Positions 25,351-33,946 of a stretch of DNA of 64,000 nucleotides are shown here, piece by piece. Source of the DNA: Polyangiaceae bacterium (GTDB taxonomy: Bacteria > Myxococcota_A > Polyangia > Polyangiales > Polyangiaceae); NCBI GenBank assembly GCA_013361525.1, contig JABFXY010000107.1:1-64000 (forward strand), given 5' to 3'. The number at the start of each line of letters is the position of its first letter. Position 1 is the stretch's first letter. A program made the position numbers and the translations under genes. Under the pieces are notes generated by a model. It was given only the letters and a program-made list of their open reading frames with translations, was not told the origin of the DNA and did not search any database.

Positions 25351-26214
25351 CTAGGCTCCGCGATCGTCCCGGTCTTGAACGGATTTGACCGAATCGACAT
25401 CCGCCCGTCTCGGCACGTGCATTGCGAACGGGCCCGAGCTCTTTCGGTACTCCGTGGGTGAAAGGCCCGAGAAAGCGCGAAAGTCCCGAACGAAATGGGG
25501 CTGGTCGCTGTAGCCGCACGCGTGCGCGAGGTCGGCCCACGAAGCCGAAGGGTCGGACGCCGCGATCTCGACTGCGCGTCGAAAGCGCGTGATTCGACAA
25601 TAGAGCTTCGGCGTGATGCCGACCGCCTGCCGGAACAACGAATTGAAGTGACGATGGCTGAACCCGCTCTCGTCGACCGCCGTGGCGATGTCCGCGCTCG
25701 CCGAGAAATTCACGAGCGCGGCGGCGACGGCGGGATGAATGCGGCGCAACCGGCGGAGCCGCGCCACCAGAATGGCCTCGAAACAATCGAGCACCGCAGC
25801 ATCGGTCCGGCACTCGGCGAGCTGGGTCATTGCTTCATCGACGGCCACGTCGCCCCAGAGCTCCGCGAGATTCGTGTGTCGCTCGGCCAGGCGATCGGCG
25901 GACTCGCCGATCAGCACCTCCGCTGCGCCGGGGAGCAGCTGCGCGCCGACCGAGCGGGTGGCGACGGAGACGTCACGCACGTAATGGCACGAGCGCGCCC
26001 CGCCCACGATGGCGCGGCCGATCTCCCGTCCCTCCGGCGCGTCGTCTGCGTCGTAGATCCGAAGGGGCGCACCGGAGAGGCGAAAGACGAGATGCATGCC
26101 GCCCGTCGGCAACACGTGTTCGCGCGGTGCGCCCGGCGTCGGAACGAGGCTCGAGACCCAGAGATCGCTGACGAACAGCGAGAGCCTGGGCCCCGGAGCG
26201 CGACGCAGCATCAT
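25351..26214 (-). CDS. AraC-family transcriptional regulator
   Basis: 287 residues. An N-terminal ligand-type domain (DUF6597-like, with EHVLPTGGMHLVFRL) precedes the two helix-turn-helix motifs near residues 180-270: DIATAVDESGFSHRHFNSLF and WADLAHACGYSDQPHFVRDF, then the AraC signature GLSPTEYR. It shares the strand with the VOC gene 28 bases downstream, so they are probably cotranscribed, and it may regulate that operon. Confidence 0.85.
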   Translation of the reverse strand: MMLRRAPGPRLSLFVSDLWVSSLVPTPGAPREHVLPTGGMHLVFRLSGAPLRIYDADDAPEGREIGRAIVGGARSCHYVRDVSVATRSVGAQLLPGAAEVLIGESADRLAERHTNLAELWGDVAVDEAMTQLAECRTDAAVLDCFEAILVARLRRLRRIHPAVAAALVNFSASADIATAVDESGFSHRHFNSLFRQAVGITPKLYCRITRFRRAVEIAASDPSASWADLAHACGYSDQPHFVRDFRAFSGLSPTEYRKSSGPFAMHVPRRADVDSVKSVQDRDDRGA

Positions 26215-26217
26215 CGG

Positions 26218-27501
26218 TTACCTGCCGATAGGCTTCTCGATCCGCGTCGCCGGGTCCAGCGGGCCGACCGCGGAAAATTCGGCGGCGTCTTTGGTCGTCG
26301 CTTTGGCGGTGAATCCGTACGCCCGATCGGCCTTCCCGTCTTTGTCCTCGTCGATCCAAGCGATGCCCATCCCCATTCGATCGGCTGCGTGAAACTGCCA
26401 TTGAATGACGAATCGCATCGGTGAATCGAGTTTGAACGTCGTGCAATTGTAAAACGGCGCGTTGAAGTCGCGCGGCAGCGGTTTGTAGCTGCCTTCGGAG
26501 AGCATCTTCAGCGTCGCCGGCACGGCGTGGGACGTCCCCGGCATCTGCTTCAGCTTCTTCATGCAGCCGCCGACGAGCTCACGCATTTCGGTGAGCGCCG
26601 CGATCGCCTCGGCGTCGGCGCCCGTCGGAGCAGCGGAGGCGCTCGCCGTCACGGCCGCAGGAGAGGGCTCCGGTCCAGGCTGCGCCTGTTGAGGATGCGC
26701 CGTCGCCGTGACCTCGGGGGACGCACTCGCCGCCGCCTCGGGCTTGTCGTCGGAGCTCACCACGATGACCAGGACGACGAGCCCAACCGCGAGCAGCACG
26801 CCGATGGCCACGCCGAGCGCAGCCTGGACGCGTCGATGGCGCTCGGAAACGGCGAGCTTCGAGAACGAATGCGACGCTGTCTGCTCGGCGGACGACGTAT
26901 CGGGAGCATCACCACGCTTCGGCACGACCGGTCGCGACACGCCCATCACCGCGGTTCCGCGCGGCCCTTGCGCAACCGGCGCCCCCGGCCGCGACACGCC
27001 CATGACCGCTGTCCCCCGCGGCCCTTGCGGCACGGCCGCTCGCGCAGCCCCCGGGGTCGGCGTCGCCTGCGCAGCGGCGGGTTCTGGCGAGGGTGCTTCC
27101 GCCGGGCTCGATTCCGCTTCGGGCGCCTCGGCGGCGCCGCCCTCTTCCTCAGGCTCGGTCGCCGCGGCAACGTCCGTGGAACGGCCGGTCGCTTCAGCTT
27201 CGCTAGACTCCTCTTTGCTTACGCCCTTCGAGTCGGAATCGGCCTCTTCGCTCGAATGGGCATCGGGCTCGAGATCATCTTCCGTCACGGGCCCAGGGCG
27301 AACCGTTTTCGCGCTGAACATCTCGTCTTGGGGCGTCTTGAGCGCCTTCTCGAGCAACCTCGCCGCGACGTCATACGCGGGCAGCGTCGCCGGCGTATCG
27401 CGTGGGGGAACTGCGGAGAGGTCGATATTCGTGTCGCTCTTCGTTTCGGATCGGGCCTCCTCCTTCGTGGATGCCAAATCCTTCGATTCCTCGTCGTTCA
27501 C
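26218..27501 (-). CDS. Single-pass membrane protein with long acidic disordered N-terminus
   Basis: 427 residues. Residues 1-150 are disordered and rich in Glu, Ser, Ala and Asp. A near-perfect 14-residue repeat, QGPRGTAVMGVSRP, occurs twice at about 159 and 178. One membrane helix lies near residue 231 (ALGVAIGVLLAVGLVVLVIV), so the N-terminus is probably cytoplasmic and the C-terminus outside. The outer part has a folded region with YNCTTFKLDSPMRFVIQWQF and an Asp-rich loop DEDKDGKADRAYGF, similar to pilin-like domains of myxobacterial surface proteins. Function unknown. Confidence 0.65.
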   Translation of the reverse strand: MNDEESKDLASTKEEARSETKSDTNIDLSAVPPRDTPATLPAYDVAARLLEKALKTPQDEMFSAKTVRPGPVTEDDLEPDAHSSEEADSDSKGVSKEESSEAEATGRSTDVAAATEPEEEGGAAEAPEAESSPAEAPSPEPAAAQATPTPGAARAAVPQGPRGTAVMGVSRPGAPVAQGPRGTAVMGVSRPVVPKRGDAPDTSSAEQTASHSFSKLAVSERHRRVQAALGVAIGVLLAVGLVVLVIVVSSDDKPEAAASASPEVTATAHPQQAQPGPEPSPAAVTASASAAPTGADAEAIAALTEMRELVGGCMKKLKQMPGTSHAVPATLKMLSEGSYKPLPRDFNAPFYNCTTFKLDSPMRFVIQWQFHAADRMGMGIAWIDEDKDGKADRAYGFTAKATTKDAAEFSAVGPLDPATRIEKPIGR

Positions 27502-27687
27502 GTGGCGACGAGACTACCTCGCGCGGTGACGACGCCGCCACACGACGATCGTGGGGCGCGAATCGCACGATCGCATCGCGCCACCCACGCGGTCGCGCAC
27601 CCACGACCAACCGCAAGCGAGCGCTGTGGCAATCTTGTCAGGTCGAAGGGGTTCCCTTGGTCAACTCTTCGTAGTTTCATTGCCGGC

Positions 27688-28125
27688 GTGAGGTCTCTCA
27701 TCGCGTATCGCAACCGGGCGGGCTTCATTCGCAGCGTTCTCATCGCGGCAGCAGCAGCAAACCTCGCGTTTGCCGTCGCTTGCAGCAGCAAGAAGAAGGA
27801 CGACGACGCGAAGCCCATCGAGATCAAATCGAAGAGCGACACTGCCACCGCGACGGCCACCGAACCACCTCCGCCTCCACCACCTCCACCGGAGCCGCCG
27901 CCGGCAACGGACACCGACGCGGGCGCGACGGCGACGACGCCCACCGACGCAGGCACGACGCCGACCACGACCCAGCCGACGGATGCAGGCACGAAGGACG
28001 CCGGCACCACGGATGCCGGCACGCGGCCGGGCCTACCCTTCCCGATCCCATCCACCCTACCGACAGCGATTCCGACGGCCCTTCCGAGCACGTTCCCGAA
28101 CCCATTCCCGAAGCCGTCGAAGTAG
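27688..28125 (+). CDS. Pro/Thr/Ala-rich small lipoprotein
   Basis: 145 residues from the GTG at 27688. The signal peptide ends in AFAVAC followed by SSKKKDDD. The mature part is low complexity: a poly-proline stretch, then repeats of the type TPTDAGT and KDAGTTDAGT, and finally a PFPIPSTLPTAIP-like tail. Such sequences occur as linkers or cell-surface spacers. No enzymatic motif. It lies between the divergent membrane-protein gene and the convergent beta-propeller lipoprotein, and is followed by a strong hairpin. Confidence 0.6.
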   Translation: MRSLIAYRNRAGFIRSVLIAAAAANLAFAVACSSKKKDDDAKPIEIKSKSDTATATATEPPPPPPPPPEPPPATDTDAGATATTPTDAGTTPTTTQPTDAGTKDAGTTDAGTRPGLPFPIPSTLPTAIPTALPSTFPNPFPKPSK

Positions 28126-28159
28126 TCGCGCGCCAGCTTCTCGACGAGCCACAAAACGC

Positions 28160-28183
28160 GAGCGGGCCATCGCTGGCCCGCTC
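28160..28183. terminator. Hairpin between convergent lipoprotein genes
   Basis: GAGCGGGCCA and TGGCCCGCTC pair perfectly around a 4-base TCGC loop. On the minus strand the stem can be extended and is followed by GCGTTTTG, a short U run. It could terminate the beta-propeller lipoprotein gene and perhaps also act in the other direction. Confidence 0.6.
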
Positions 28184-28210
28184 GTGTCGCGTTCAATCGG
28201 TGCGCGGTTT

Positions 28211-30532
28211 TTACGGAGCGATCTGATAACGCGCGACACCGACCGTCGAGACGCGATCCGTTTCGGCGCCGGCTTCCGCAATCGTTCCCGCGAACCACAC
28301 GGCGTCGTCGGTCACGGCGACACCGCCCATTCCCCTCGCGCGAACGCCTCCGCCGAGAGCGTGGAACGTTCCATCGCGATAGACGAGCGCGCCGCGCCCG
28401 GACGCATCATCCATATCCGCGGTACCGACGGCGACGAGGCCGCCCTCGAACGTGCGGATCTGGTTGAACGAGAAGTACGATTGCGGCGTGACGCCGGCCG
28501 CGGGGGACGCGAGCTCCGTCCACTTCTCGCCGTCGAAAGCGCCGAGCAGGTACGCGCCATTACCCTCGTCGTAGCTGCTCACGTAGACGTTGTTCGCGTC
28601 GCGGTCGAGCGCGAGCACCTGACCCGGAATGCCGTCGGCGAGCGGCGACCACGCGGTGCCGTCCCAGCGTGCGATGCGTGATGCATCCACGGCTCCGACC
28701 TTCGTGAATGCGCCGCCCACCACGATATCGTTGTCGGAGACGACGTCGAGTTGGTTCACCACGTTGTCGAAGTCGGAGGAGACGATGGTGAGGTCGTCGC
28801 CGTCGAGGCGGGCGAGGTAACCGGTGACGCCGGCACCGACGATCCAGAGCACGCCATTGTCGTCCCATTGAACGTTCATCACGGGCCCGAGGCCTTCGAT
28901 CGGCGCCTCGACCATCTGGTCGCCCTGACGACGAAGAATGACGCCGCGGGCGTCGCCGTTCTCCGGGAAATCCATGCAACCGACGGCGACCTCACCATTG
29001 CGACTGACGTCGAGCCCAGGGCAATACGCATCGCGTGACAGGGGGTCCGCGAGCACGTCCCAACCATTGCCGTTGTAATGGACCACCTTCGCGGTCACGG
29101 ACTCGCCGCTCACGTGCGAGAACATGCCCAGCCCGTAGACGTCGCAGCCCTCACCGCCCGCGGCAATGCGGTCGATGGACCCGCCGATGCCGATGCCGGA
29201 GACGCCTTGCGCCTTCCACGCCGTGCCATCGTGAACGACGATCGCTTGCGACAGAACGCCTTCGGCGCCGGAGAACGAGCCACCGGCGAAGACGCTGTCG
29301 CCGTCCGCGAAGAGGCGCTGGTGCCCGACGTCCCAAATCGCGGTGACGCCTTCGTCACCGCAGACGTTCGGGGCGAACCACGGCGTGACCACACCGCCGC
29401 CCGAATCCAGCGATTCCCACCCTTCGCCGGTCCAGCGCGCGACGCTCTGGGAGGGCACCGTGTCGGCCGCATCCGCGAGGCCGCCCGCCGTATTGAAGCA
29501 TCCAGTCGCGTCGACGGTCTCACCGTGCGCGACGATATCGGTCACCACACCGCGGGTCTGGTACATGCCGAGCCCGCCGCCGACCGTCACCCAGGCGCTG
29601 CCGTCCCACCGCGCGAGGCCTCCTGCCTGCTCGAACTCACCGTAGGCGCCGCCGGCGAACAACGCGCCGGAGTCGGTGCGCGCAAGCCCATAGATCGTGA
29701 GCGCGTCGGGGAAGTCGTAGGCCTCCCAAGCAGTGCCGTCGAACGAAGCGACGTTTGCGGCCGGTGCTCCGCCGATCGTGGTGAACGCGCCGCCGACGTA
29801 CAGCGTATCGTCGGAGACGAGCAGCTCGAACGCGGGCCCGTCGATGGCGCCGCCGGGCGCCGCCGTCCACGCCGTTCCGTTCCAAACTGCGAGGTTCGCG
29901 ACGCCGGGCACATCGTCGAGCTCGAACAAGCCGGCGACCCACAAGGAGCCCTCGAACCACGCGAGCCCGCGAACCTGCCCTTTGAACGACGCGACCGACT
30001 GAAGTCCCGTCCCGTCGTCGAGCCAGATCTCGCCGTCACGCTCGCCGAACGAGTCGTTGGTCGCGAGCGCGAGCTCGCCCTCGCCGGAGATCGCAATGGC
30101 GGAGAAGCCGTCGAGCGGAGCTTCGATCTCCCAATTCGTTCGCGCAGGCTCCCACGCGCCGTCCTTCCACCGCATGAGGGGCGGGATGGCTTTGCCCTCC
30201 AGCCATTGAAAACGCCCCGCCGCGACGATCGATCCGTCGGTATCGCGGGCGAAGTCGTAGACCATCGGAGCAATGCCGTCGTGCCCCGTGAAGCCCGCAA
30301 TCGTGAACCGCTCGTCCCATTGCCCGCTTTCGAGATCGGCCAGGCCGACGTCCGACGCGCATTGAGGCGCGAGCTGATCCGAGCCGCCGCCTCCCGTGGC
30401 GTCGCCGCCCGCGGCAGGCTCCCCGCCGGAGCCGCCGGAACCGCCGCCTCCTTCGGGATCGGTCGTGTCGTCGCCGCAAGCGACGGGCATGCAGAGCAGA
30501 AGACAGAGGGCGGAAAGCCGAAGGCGGTTCAT
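28211..30532 (-). CDS. Large beta-propeller-like lipoprotein
   Basis: 773 residues. The signal peptide ends with PVAC (lipid Cys 19) and a Gly-rich linker follows to about residue 52. The rest is a series of WD/kelch-like blades with strings such as LYVGGAFTTIGGAPAANVAS and FDGTAWEAY, WDGSAWVTVGGGLG, and VVGGAFTKVGAVDASRIARW. The pattern VGGxF-x-GxxxANxAxWDGTxW recurs and resembles repeats in other delta-proteobacterial secreted proteins. It is probably surface anchored and could bind glycans or proteins; nothing catalytic is visible. A terminator-like hairpin follows its stop. Confidence 0.75.
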   Translation of the reverse strand: MNRLRLSALCLLLCMPVACGDDTTDPEGGGGSGGSGGEPAAGGDATGGGGSDQLAPQCASDVGLADLESGQWDERFTIAGFTGHDGIAPMVYDFARDTDGSIVAAGRFQWLEGKAIPPLMRWKDGAWEPARTNWEIEAPLDGFSAIAISGEGELALATNDSFGERDGEIWLDDGTGLQSVASFKGQVRGLAWFEGSLWVAGLFELDDVPGVANLAVWNGTAWTAAPGGAIDGPAFELLVSDDTLYVGGAFTTIGGAPAANVASFDGTAWEAYDFPDALTIYGLARTDSGALFAGGAYGEFEQAGGLARWDGSAWVTVGGGLGMYQTRGVVTDIVAHGETVDATGCFNTAGGLADAADTVPSQSVARWTGEGWESLDSGGGVVTPWFAPNVCGDEGVTAIWDVGHQRLFADGDSVFAGGSFSGAEGVLSQAIVVHDGTAWKAQGVSGIGIGGSIDRIAAGGEGCDVYGLGMFSHVSGESVTAKVVHYNGNGWDVLADPLSRDAYCPGLDVSRNGEVAVGCMDFPENGDARGVILRRQGDQMVEAPIEGLGPVMNVQWDDNGVLWIVGAGVTGYLARLDGDDLTIVSSDFDNVVNQLDVVSDNDIVVGGAFTKVGAVDASRIARWDGTAWSPLADGIPGQVLALDRDANNVYVSSYDEGNGAYLLGAFDGEKWTELASPAAGVTPQSYFSFNQIRTFEGGLVAVGTADMDDASGRGALVYRDGTFHALGGGVRARGMGGVAVTDDAVWFAGTIAEAGAETDRVSTVGVARYQIAP

Positions 30533-30864
30533 GGCCTTCGAGCTTAGAGGGTCGGCGGCGCAAGGCTAGTGCAGGAGTGCACAAATCCCCTAGCGTCGGT
30601 GCACCTCTTCGTGCAGATCCGACATAATCAGCGACGTACCGCGCAATCGTCGTCGAGCACGCGGTAATCGCGAATCATCGGCAATTGTGCTCGACCGCGC
30701 GCCAGGACCAAGGTCGCGCGCCGTCGCTCTCATCCAAACCCTCAAAGGGGCCGCCAATGAGCTTTTGAGGCATCAACAAAATGTGGCTCTAATTACGCTC
30801 ACTTGAGCCCTCTTTGACATTTTGGGGGTTCCCGAAGCTCTCACCGTGGACTACTCGGGCACAC
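30533..30864. other. 332-bp divergent intergenic region
   Basis: This region is less GC-rich than its surroundings and contains no open frame of interest. It lies between the start of the minus-strand beta-propeller lipoprotein and the plus-strand Cys-rich lipoprotein. A promoter-like pair TTGAGG (30765-30770) and TCTAAT (30788-30793), 17 bases apart, could drive the plus-strand gene, leaving a leader of about 65 bases. A further TTGACA lies at 30814-30819. A short GTGC-rich inverted sequence is at about 30570-30640. Nothing else is recognised. Confidence 0.4.
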
Positions 30865-31509
30865 ATGAAGATCACCACGACGCTTCTGGGTCTCGCTGCA
30901 GTCGGTTTCGCGCTCGCGGGCTGTGCTCCGGGCTCCGTCTCGTTCGACGACGACGAGTCCACCGCAGAGCGCGGCGACGAGCTGAAAGCGAAAAAGGGCA
31001 GCTGTGTCGATTCGTGCGGCGGTAAGACGCAGTCCAAGGGCGGCAATTGCTGGTGCGACGAAGAGTGCGTCGAGTTCGGTGATTGCTGTGCCGATTACGA
31101 AGACGTCTGTGAGGCCGCTCCGGAGCCGGAGCTCTGTTTGACCGACGCGTCGTGCGGCGCGGGCCAATACTGCGATCACACGGAGTGCCTCAGCAATTGC
31201 CCCGACGGGATGGTCTGTCCCGCGGTTTGTTATGGCCAATGCCTCGACGGCGCGCCGGTCCAGCACTGCGGCGGATTCGCCGGCCTGCAGTGCCCGGGCG
31301 GCATGATCTGCATCGACGACCCGGCCGACGATTGCGATCCGAACAACGGCGGCGCCGATTGCGGCGGTATCTGCATCGACGGCCCCGGGGGCGAGCCCTG
31401 TGGCTCGAGCGTCTGCGGCGCTGGCTCGTTCTGCTGCAACGAGAGCTGCGGGATCTGCGCGCCCGACGGCGGCGCGTGCACGCAGCAGGTGTGCGCTCCG
31501 ACGGAGTGA
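30865..31509 (+). CDS. Cys-rich lipoprotein with somatomedin-B-like domain
   Basis: 214 residues from the ATG at 30865 (MKITTTLLGL); the in-frame extension to 30814 is not signal-like. Lipobox LAGC gives lipid Cys 20. Residues 47-82 hold eight cysteines (47, 51, 62, 64, 68, 74, 75, 82) in the order CxxxC, CxC, C, CC, C with FGDCCADYEDVC, the pattern of somatomedin-B domains best known in animals. After this come further Cys-rich stretches, including GGADCGGICIDGP and GSFCCNES, seen in myxobacterial secreted proteins. Probably a disulfide-locked surface protein with a binding role. Confidence 0.75.
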   Translation: MKITTTLLGLAAVGFALAGCAPGSVSFDDDESTAERGDELKAKKGSCVDSCGGKTQSKGGNCWCDEECVEFGDCCADYEDVCEAAPEPELCLTDASCGAGQYCDHTECLSNCPDGMVCPAVCYGQCLDGAPVQHCGGFAGLQCPGGMICIDDPADDCDPNNGGADCGGICIDGPGGEPCGSSVCGAGSFCCNESCGICAPDGGACTQQVCAPTE

Positions 31510-31557
31510 TCCTCGTCTTGCTCTGCTCCTCGTCGCGCTGCGGCTCCTCGCCGCGCT

Positions 31558-31588
31558 GAGCTCCTCGCCGCAGACCGGCGAGGAGCTC
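31558..31588. terminator. Bidirectional hairpin between convergent genes
   Basis: GAGCTCCTCGCCG and CGGCGAGGAGCTC form a perfect 13-bp stem with a 5-base CAGAC loop. It lies between the Cys-rich lipoprotein and the convergent ArsR gene and is likely to stop transcription from either side. Confidence 0.6.
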
Positions 31589-31597
31589 GAGCATCGC

Positions 31598-31966
31598 TTA
31601 CGGCTTCTTCTTTCGATCCTTCTTCGCTTTCGTTTCCTCCTCCGCCTCCTCCGCGAGAAGCTCGCCGAGCCGATCGAATCGACGCTCCATCGAGGTGCGT
31701 CGCTCGGCGATCCACTTCTCCGCGACGGAGAAGCCGCCGGGCGTGAGGCTGCACGTGCGAATGCGACCGACCTTTTCGGATCGGATGACGCCGCTCTGCT
31801 CCAGCACCTGAAGGTGTTGAACGACGGCCGCGAGCGTCATGTCCAGCGGCTCGGCCAGCTGGCTCACCGACGCAGGCCCGCGGCTCAAGCGCTCGAGCAT
31901 CGCTCGACGCGTCGAGTCCGAGAGCGCATGGAACACCCTGTCGAGTGACGCCTGCTGTTCGAGCAC
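31598..31966 (-). CDS. ArsR-family transcriptional regulator
   Basis: 122 residues from the GTG at 31966. The winged helix starts VFHALSDSTRRAMLERLSRG and continues with SVSQLAEPLDMTLAAVVQHLQVLEQSGVI, typical of the metal-independent ArsR group that pairs with SRPBCC genes. No metal-binding cysteines are visible. Here no SRPBCC partner is adjacent; its C-terminus is a Lys/Glu-rich tail. The target is unknown. Confidence 0.8.
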   Translation of the reverse strand: MLEQQASLDRVFHALSDSTRRAMLERLSRGPASVSQLAEPLDMTLAAVVQHLQVLEQSGVIRSEKVGRIRTCSLTPGGFSVAEKWIAERRTSMERRFDRLGELLAEEAEEETKAKKDRKKKP

Positions 31967-32138
31967 TCGCTCAACGTACGAGCCCGTGCCGAACCGTCAA
32001 GCGCGTGCTTAACTATCGCTCGCAGCGACGGGTCGCGTGAAAGTGAATTCGAAAGCAAGAGGCGGAGTGGGGAGCCGAAACCCCGTGGGTACCTTCCCTC
32101 CCGTGACCGGCACGAGAGGCCGAAAGGAGCACGGAGAA

Positions 32139-33212
32139 ATGCTTTTGAACAATCAAGCGCTCGCTCGCACCACCGAAACCGACCCGCGCTGGGCCGACGT
32201 CGTCGCGCGCCGCGCGAGCGCCGACGGAACCTTCTTTTATGCGGTGAAGACGACGGGTGTGTTTTGCCGACCGTCGTGTGCTGCGCGCCCGGCGAGGCCG
32301 GAGAACGTCGCGTTTTACTCGACGGCCGCGGACGCCGAGCGCGCGGGCTTTCGGGCGTGTTTGCGATGCAAGCCGAAACAACCTCCCCTCGCGGAGCGTC
32401 AAGCCGCCCTGGTCACCGAGCTCTGCCGCTTCATCGAGGAAAGCGACGAGAGCCCGAGCCTCGAAGAGCTCGCGCAACGTGCGGGTTTGAGCGCATTCCA
32501 CACCCATCGAATCTTCAAGGCCGTCACCGGCGTGACGCCGAAGGCGTACGCCGCGGAGCATCGCCGCAAGCGCGTGCGCGGCGCGCTTCGCTCGAACGGA
32601 TCCATCACCGCCGCGATCTACGAGGCCGGATACGGATCGTCGGCGCGGTTCTACGAGTCGGCGAAAGACGCGCTCGGCATGACGCCGACGGCCTTTCGGC
32701 ACGGCGGGACGGATCTCGAGATCCGGTTTGCCGTCGCCGAGTGTTCGCTCGGGTCCGTGCTCGTGGCGGCGACCGAACGCGGCGTCTGCTCGATCCTCCT
32801 CGGCGACGACCCCGAAGCGTTGATGCACGATCTCGAGCGACGGTTTCCACGCGCGAAGCTCGTCGGCGCCGACGAGGCATTCGAAGCATTGGTCGCGCAG
32901 GTCATCGGCCTGGTCGAACACCCCGGCACCGGAACCGACCTTCCGCTCGACATCCGAGGTACGGCGTTCCAGCAGCGCGTGTGGAACGCGCTGCGCGCCA
33001 TCCCGGCGGGCACGACAGCAAGCTATTCGGACATCGCGAAAGCCATCGGCGCCGAGAAATCGGTGCGCGCCGTGGCGCGAGCCTGCGCGTCGAACCAGCT
33101 CGCCGTCGCGATCCCCTGCCACCGCGTCGTGCGAATGGACGGGGACTTGTCGGGGTATCGGTGGGGCGTCGAGCGCAAGCGTGCGTTGCTGGCGCGGGAG
33201 CATCGGTCGTGA
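32139..33212 (+). CDS. ada: Ada bifunctional DNA-repair methyltransferase and regulator
   Basis: 357 residues from the ATG at 32139 with AGGAG upstream; an in-frame extension to 32037 is not conserved-looking. The N-terminal zinc domain has C43, C47, C74 and C77 (VFCRPSC and RACLRCKP), of which one accepts methyl from DNA phosphotriesters. An AraC-like DNA-binding part follows (LEELAQRAGLSAFHTHRIFK). The C-terminal O6-alkylguanine transferase has PCHRVV with acceptor C327. When methylated, Ada activates repair genes, and the next two genes are predicted oxygenases including alkB. First gene of an alkylation-repair operon. Confidence 0.92.
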   Translation: MLLNNQALARTTETDPRWADVVARRASADGTFFYAVKTTGVFCRPSCAARPARPENVAFYSTAADAERAGFRACLRCKPKQPPLAERQAALVTELCRFIEESDESPSLEELAQRAGLSAFHTHRIFKAVTGVTPKAYAAEHRRKRVRGALRSNGSITAAIYEAGYGSSARFYESAKDALGMTPTAFRHGGTDLEIRFAVAECSLGSVLVAATERGVCSILLGDDPEALMHDLERRFPRAKLVGADEAFEALVAQVIGLVEHPGTGTDLPLDIRGTAFQQRVWNALRAIPAGTTASYSDIAKAIGAEKSVRAVARACASNQLAVAIPCHRVVRMDGDLSGYRWGVERKRALLAREHRS

Positions 33213-33946
33213 TCGCAATCGACCACGCGCGCCCGATCGAACGGATCGCCGACCGCCTCGCGGACGTCGACTGGGCGCGCTTGAGCGAAGAGCTCGACCA
33301 GCAAGGGTGCTCGACCATCGAGCGCCTCTTCACCCGAACCCAATGCGAACGGCTCTGCGATCTCTATCCCCACGACGACCTATTCCGAAGTCGTGTCGTG
33401 ATGTCGCGACACGGGTTCGGTCGGGGCGAATACAAATACTTCGCCTATCCATTGCCGGACATCATCGCGGAGCTGCGTTCGGGCCTGTACCCGAGGCTCG
33501 TTCCCATCGCGAACCGCTGGTACGCGTCCATGGGTATCGACGTCTCGTTCCCGGAGGAGCACGCGAGCTTCATCGAGCGGTGTCACCAAGCAGGGCAGAG
33601 CCGACCGACACCACTTCTGCTCGCGTACGAAGCGGGTGATTACAACTGCCTTCATCAGGATCTCTATGGCGACCACGTCTTCCCGCTCCAGATGGCCATT
33701 CTGCTTTCCGAGCCGGACCGTGACTTCGCCGGCGGCGAGTTCGTCATGACCGAGCAGAGGCCACGGATGCAATCGAGAGCCATGGTGCCGCCGCTGCGAC
33801 AAGGTGATGCAATCGTGTTCGCCGTGAACCAACGACCCGTGCAAGGGACGCGCGGAACCTACCGGGTGCAGCTGCGCCACGGCGTCAGCCGCGTTCGTTC
33901 CGGGCGGAGACACACGGTCGGCATCATCTTTCACGACGCCGGATGA
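33209..33946 (+). CDS. 2OG-Fe(II) oxygenase between ada and alkB
   Basis: 245 residues from the GTG at 33209, which overlaps the ada stop. The iron facial triad is likely H149, D151 and H224: CLHQDLYGDHVFPLQ and then VQLRHGVSRVRSGRRH. R230 or a nearby Arg would bind 2-oxoglutarate. It resembles the proline-hydroxylase-like COG3826 type rather than AlkB itself. Its coupling to ada and alkB suggests a role in alkylation damage, but the substrate is unknown. Its stop overlaps the alkB start (ATGA). Confidence 0.8.
   Translation: MIAIDHARPIERIADRLADVDWARLSEELDQQGCSTIERLFTRTQCERLCDLYPHDDLFRSRVVMSRHGFGRGEYKYFAYPLPDIIAELRSGLYPRLVPIANRWYASMGIDVSFPEEHASFIERCHQAGQSRPTPLLLAYEAGDYNCLHQDLYGDHVFPLQMAILLSEPDRDFAGGEFVMTEQRPRMQSRAMVPPLRQGDAIVFAVNQRPVQGTRGTYRVQLRHGVSRVRSGRRHTVGIIFHDAG

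Noticed and set aside
29078..30547. A 489-codon plus-strand frame antisense to the beta-propeller lipoprotein
   Set aside because: Composition follows the reverse complement of a real high-GC gene; no start signal, family or motif.
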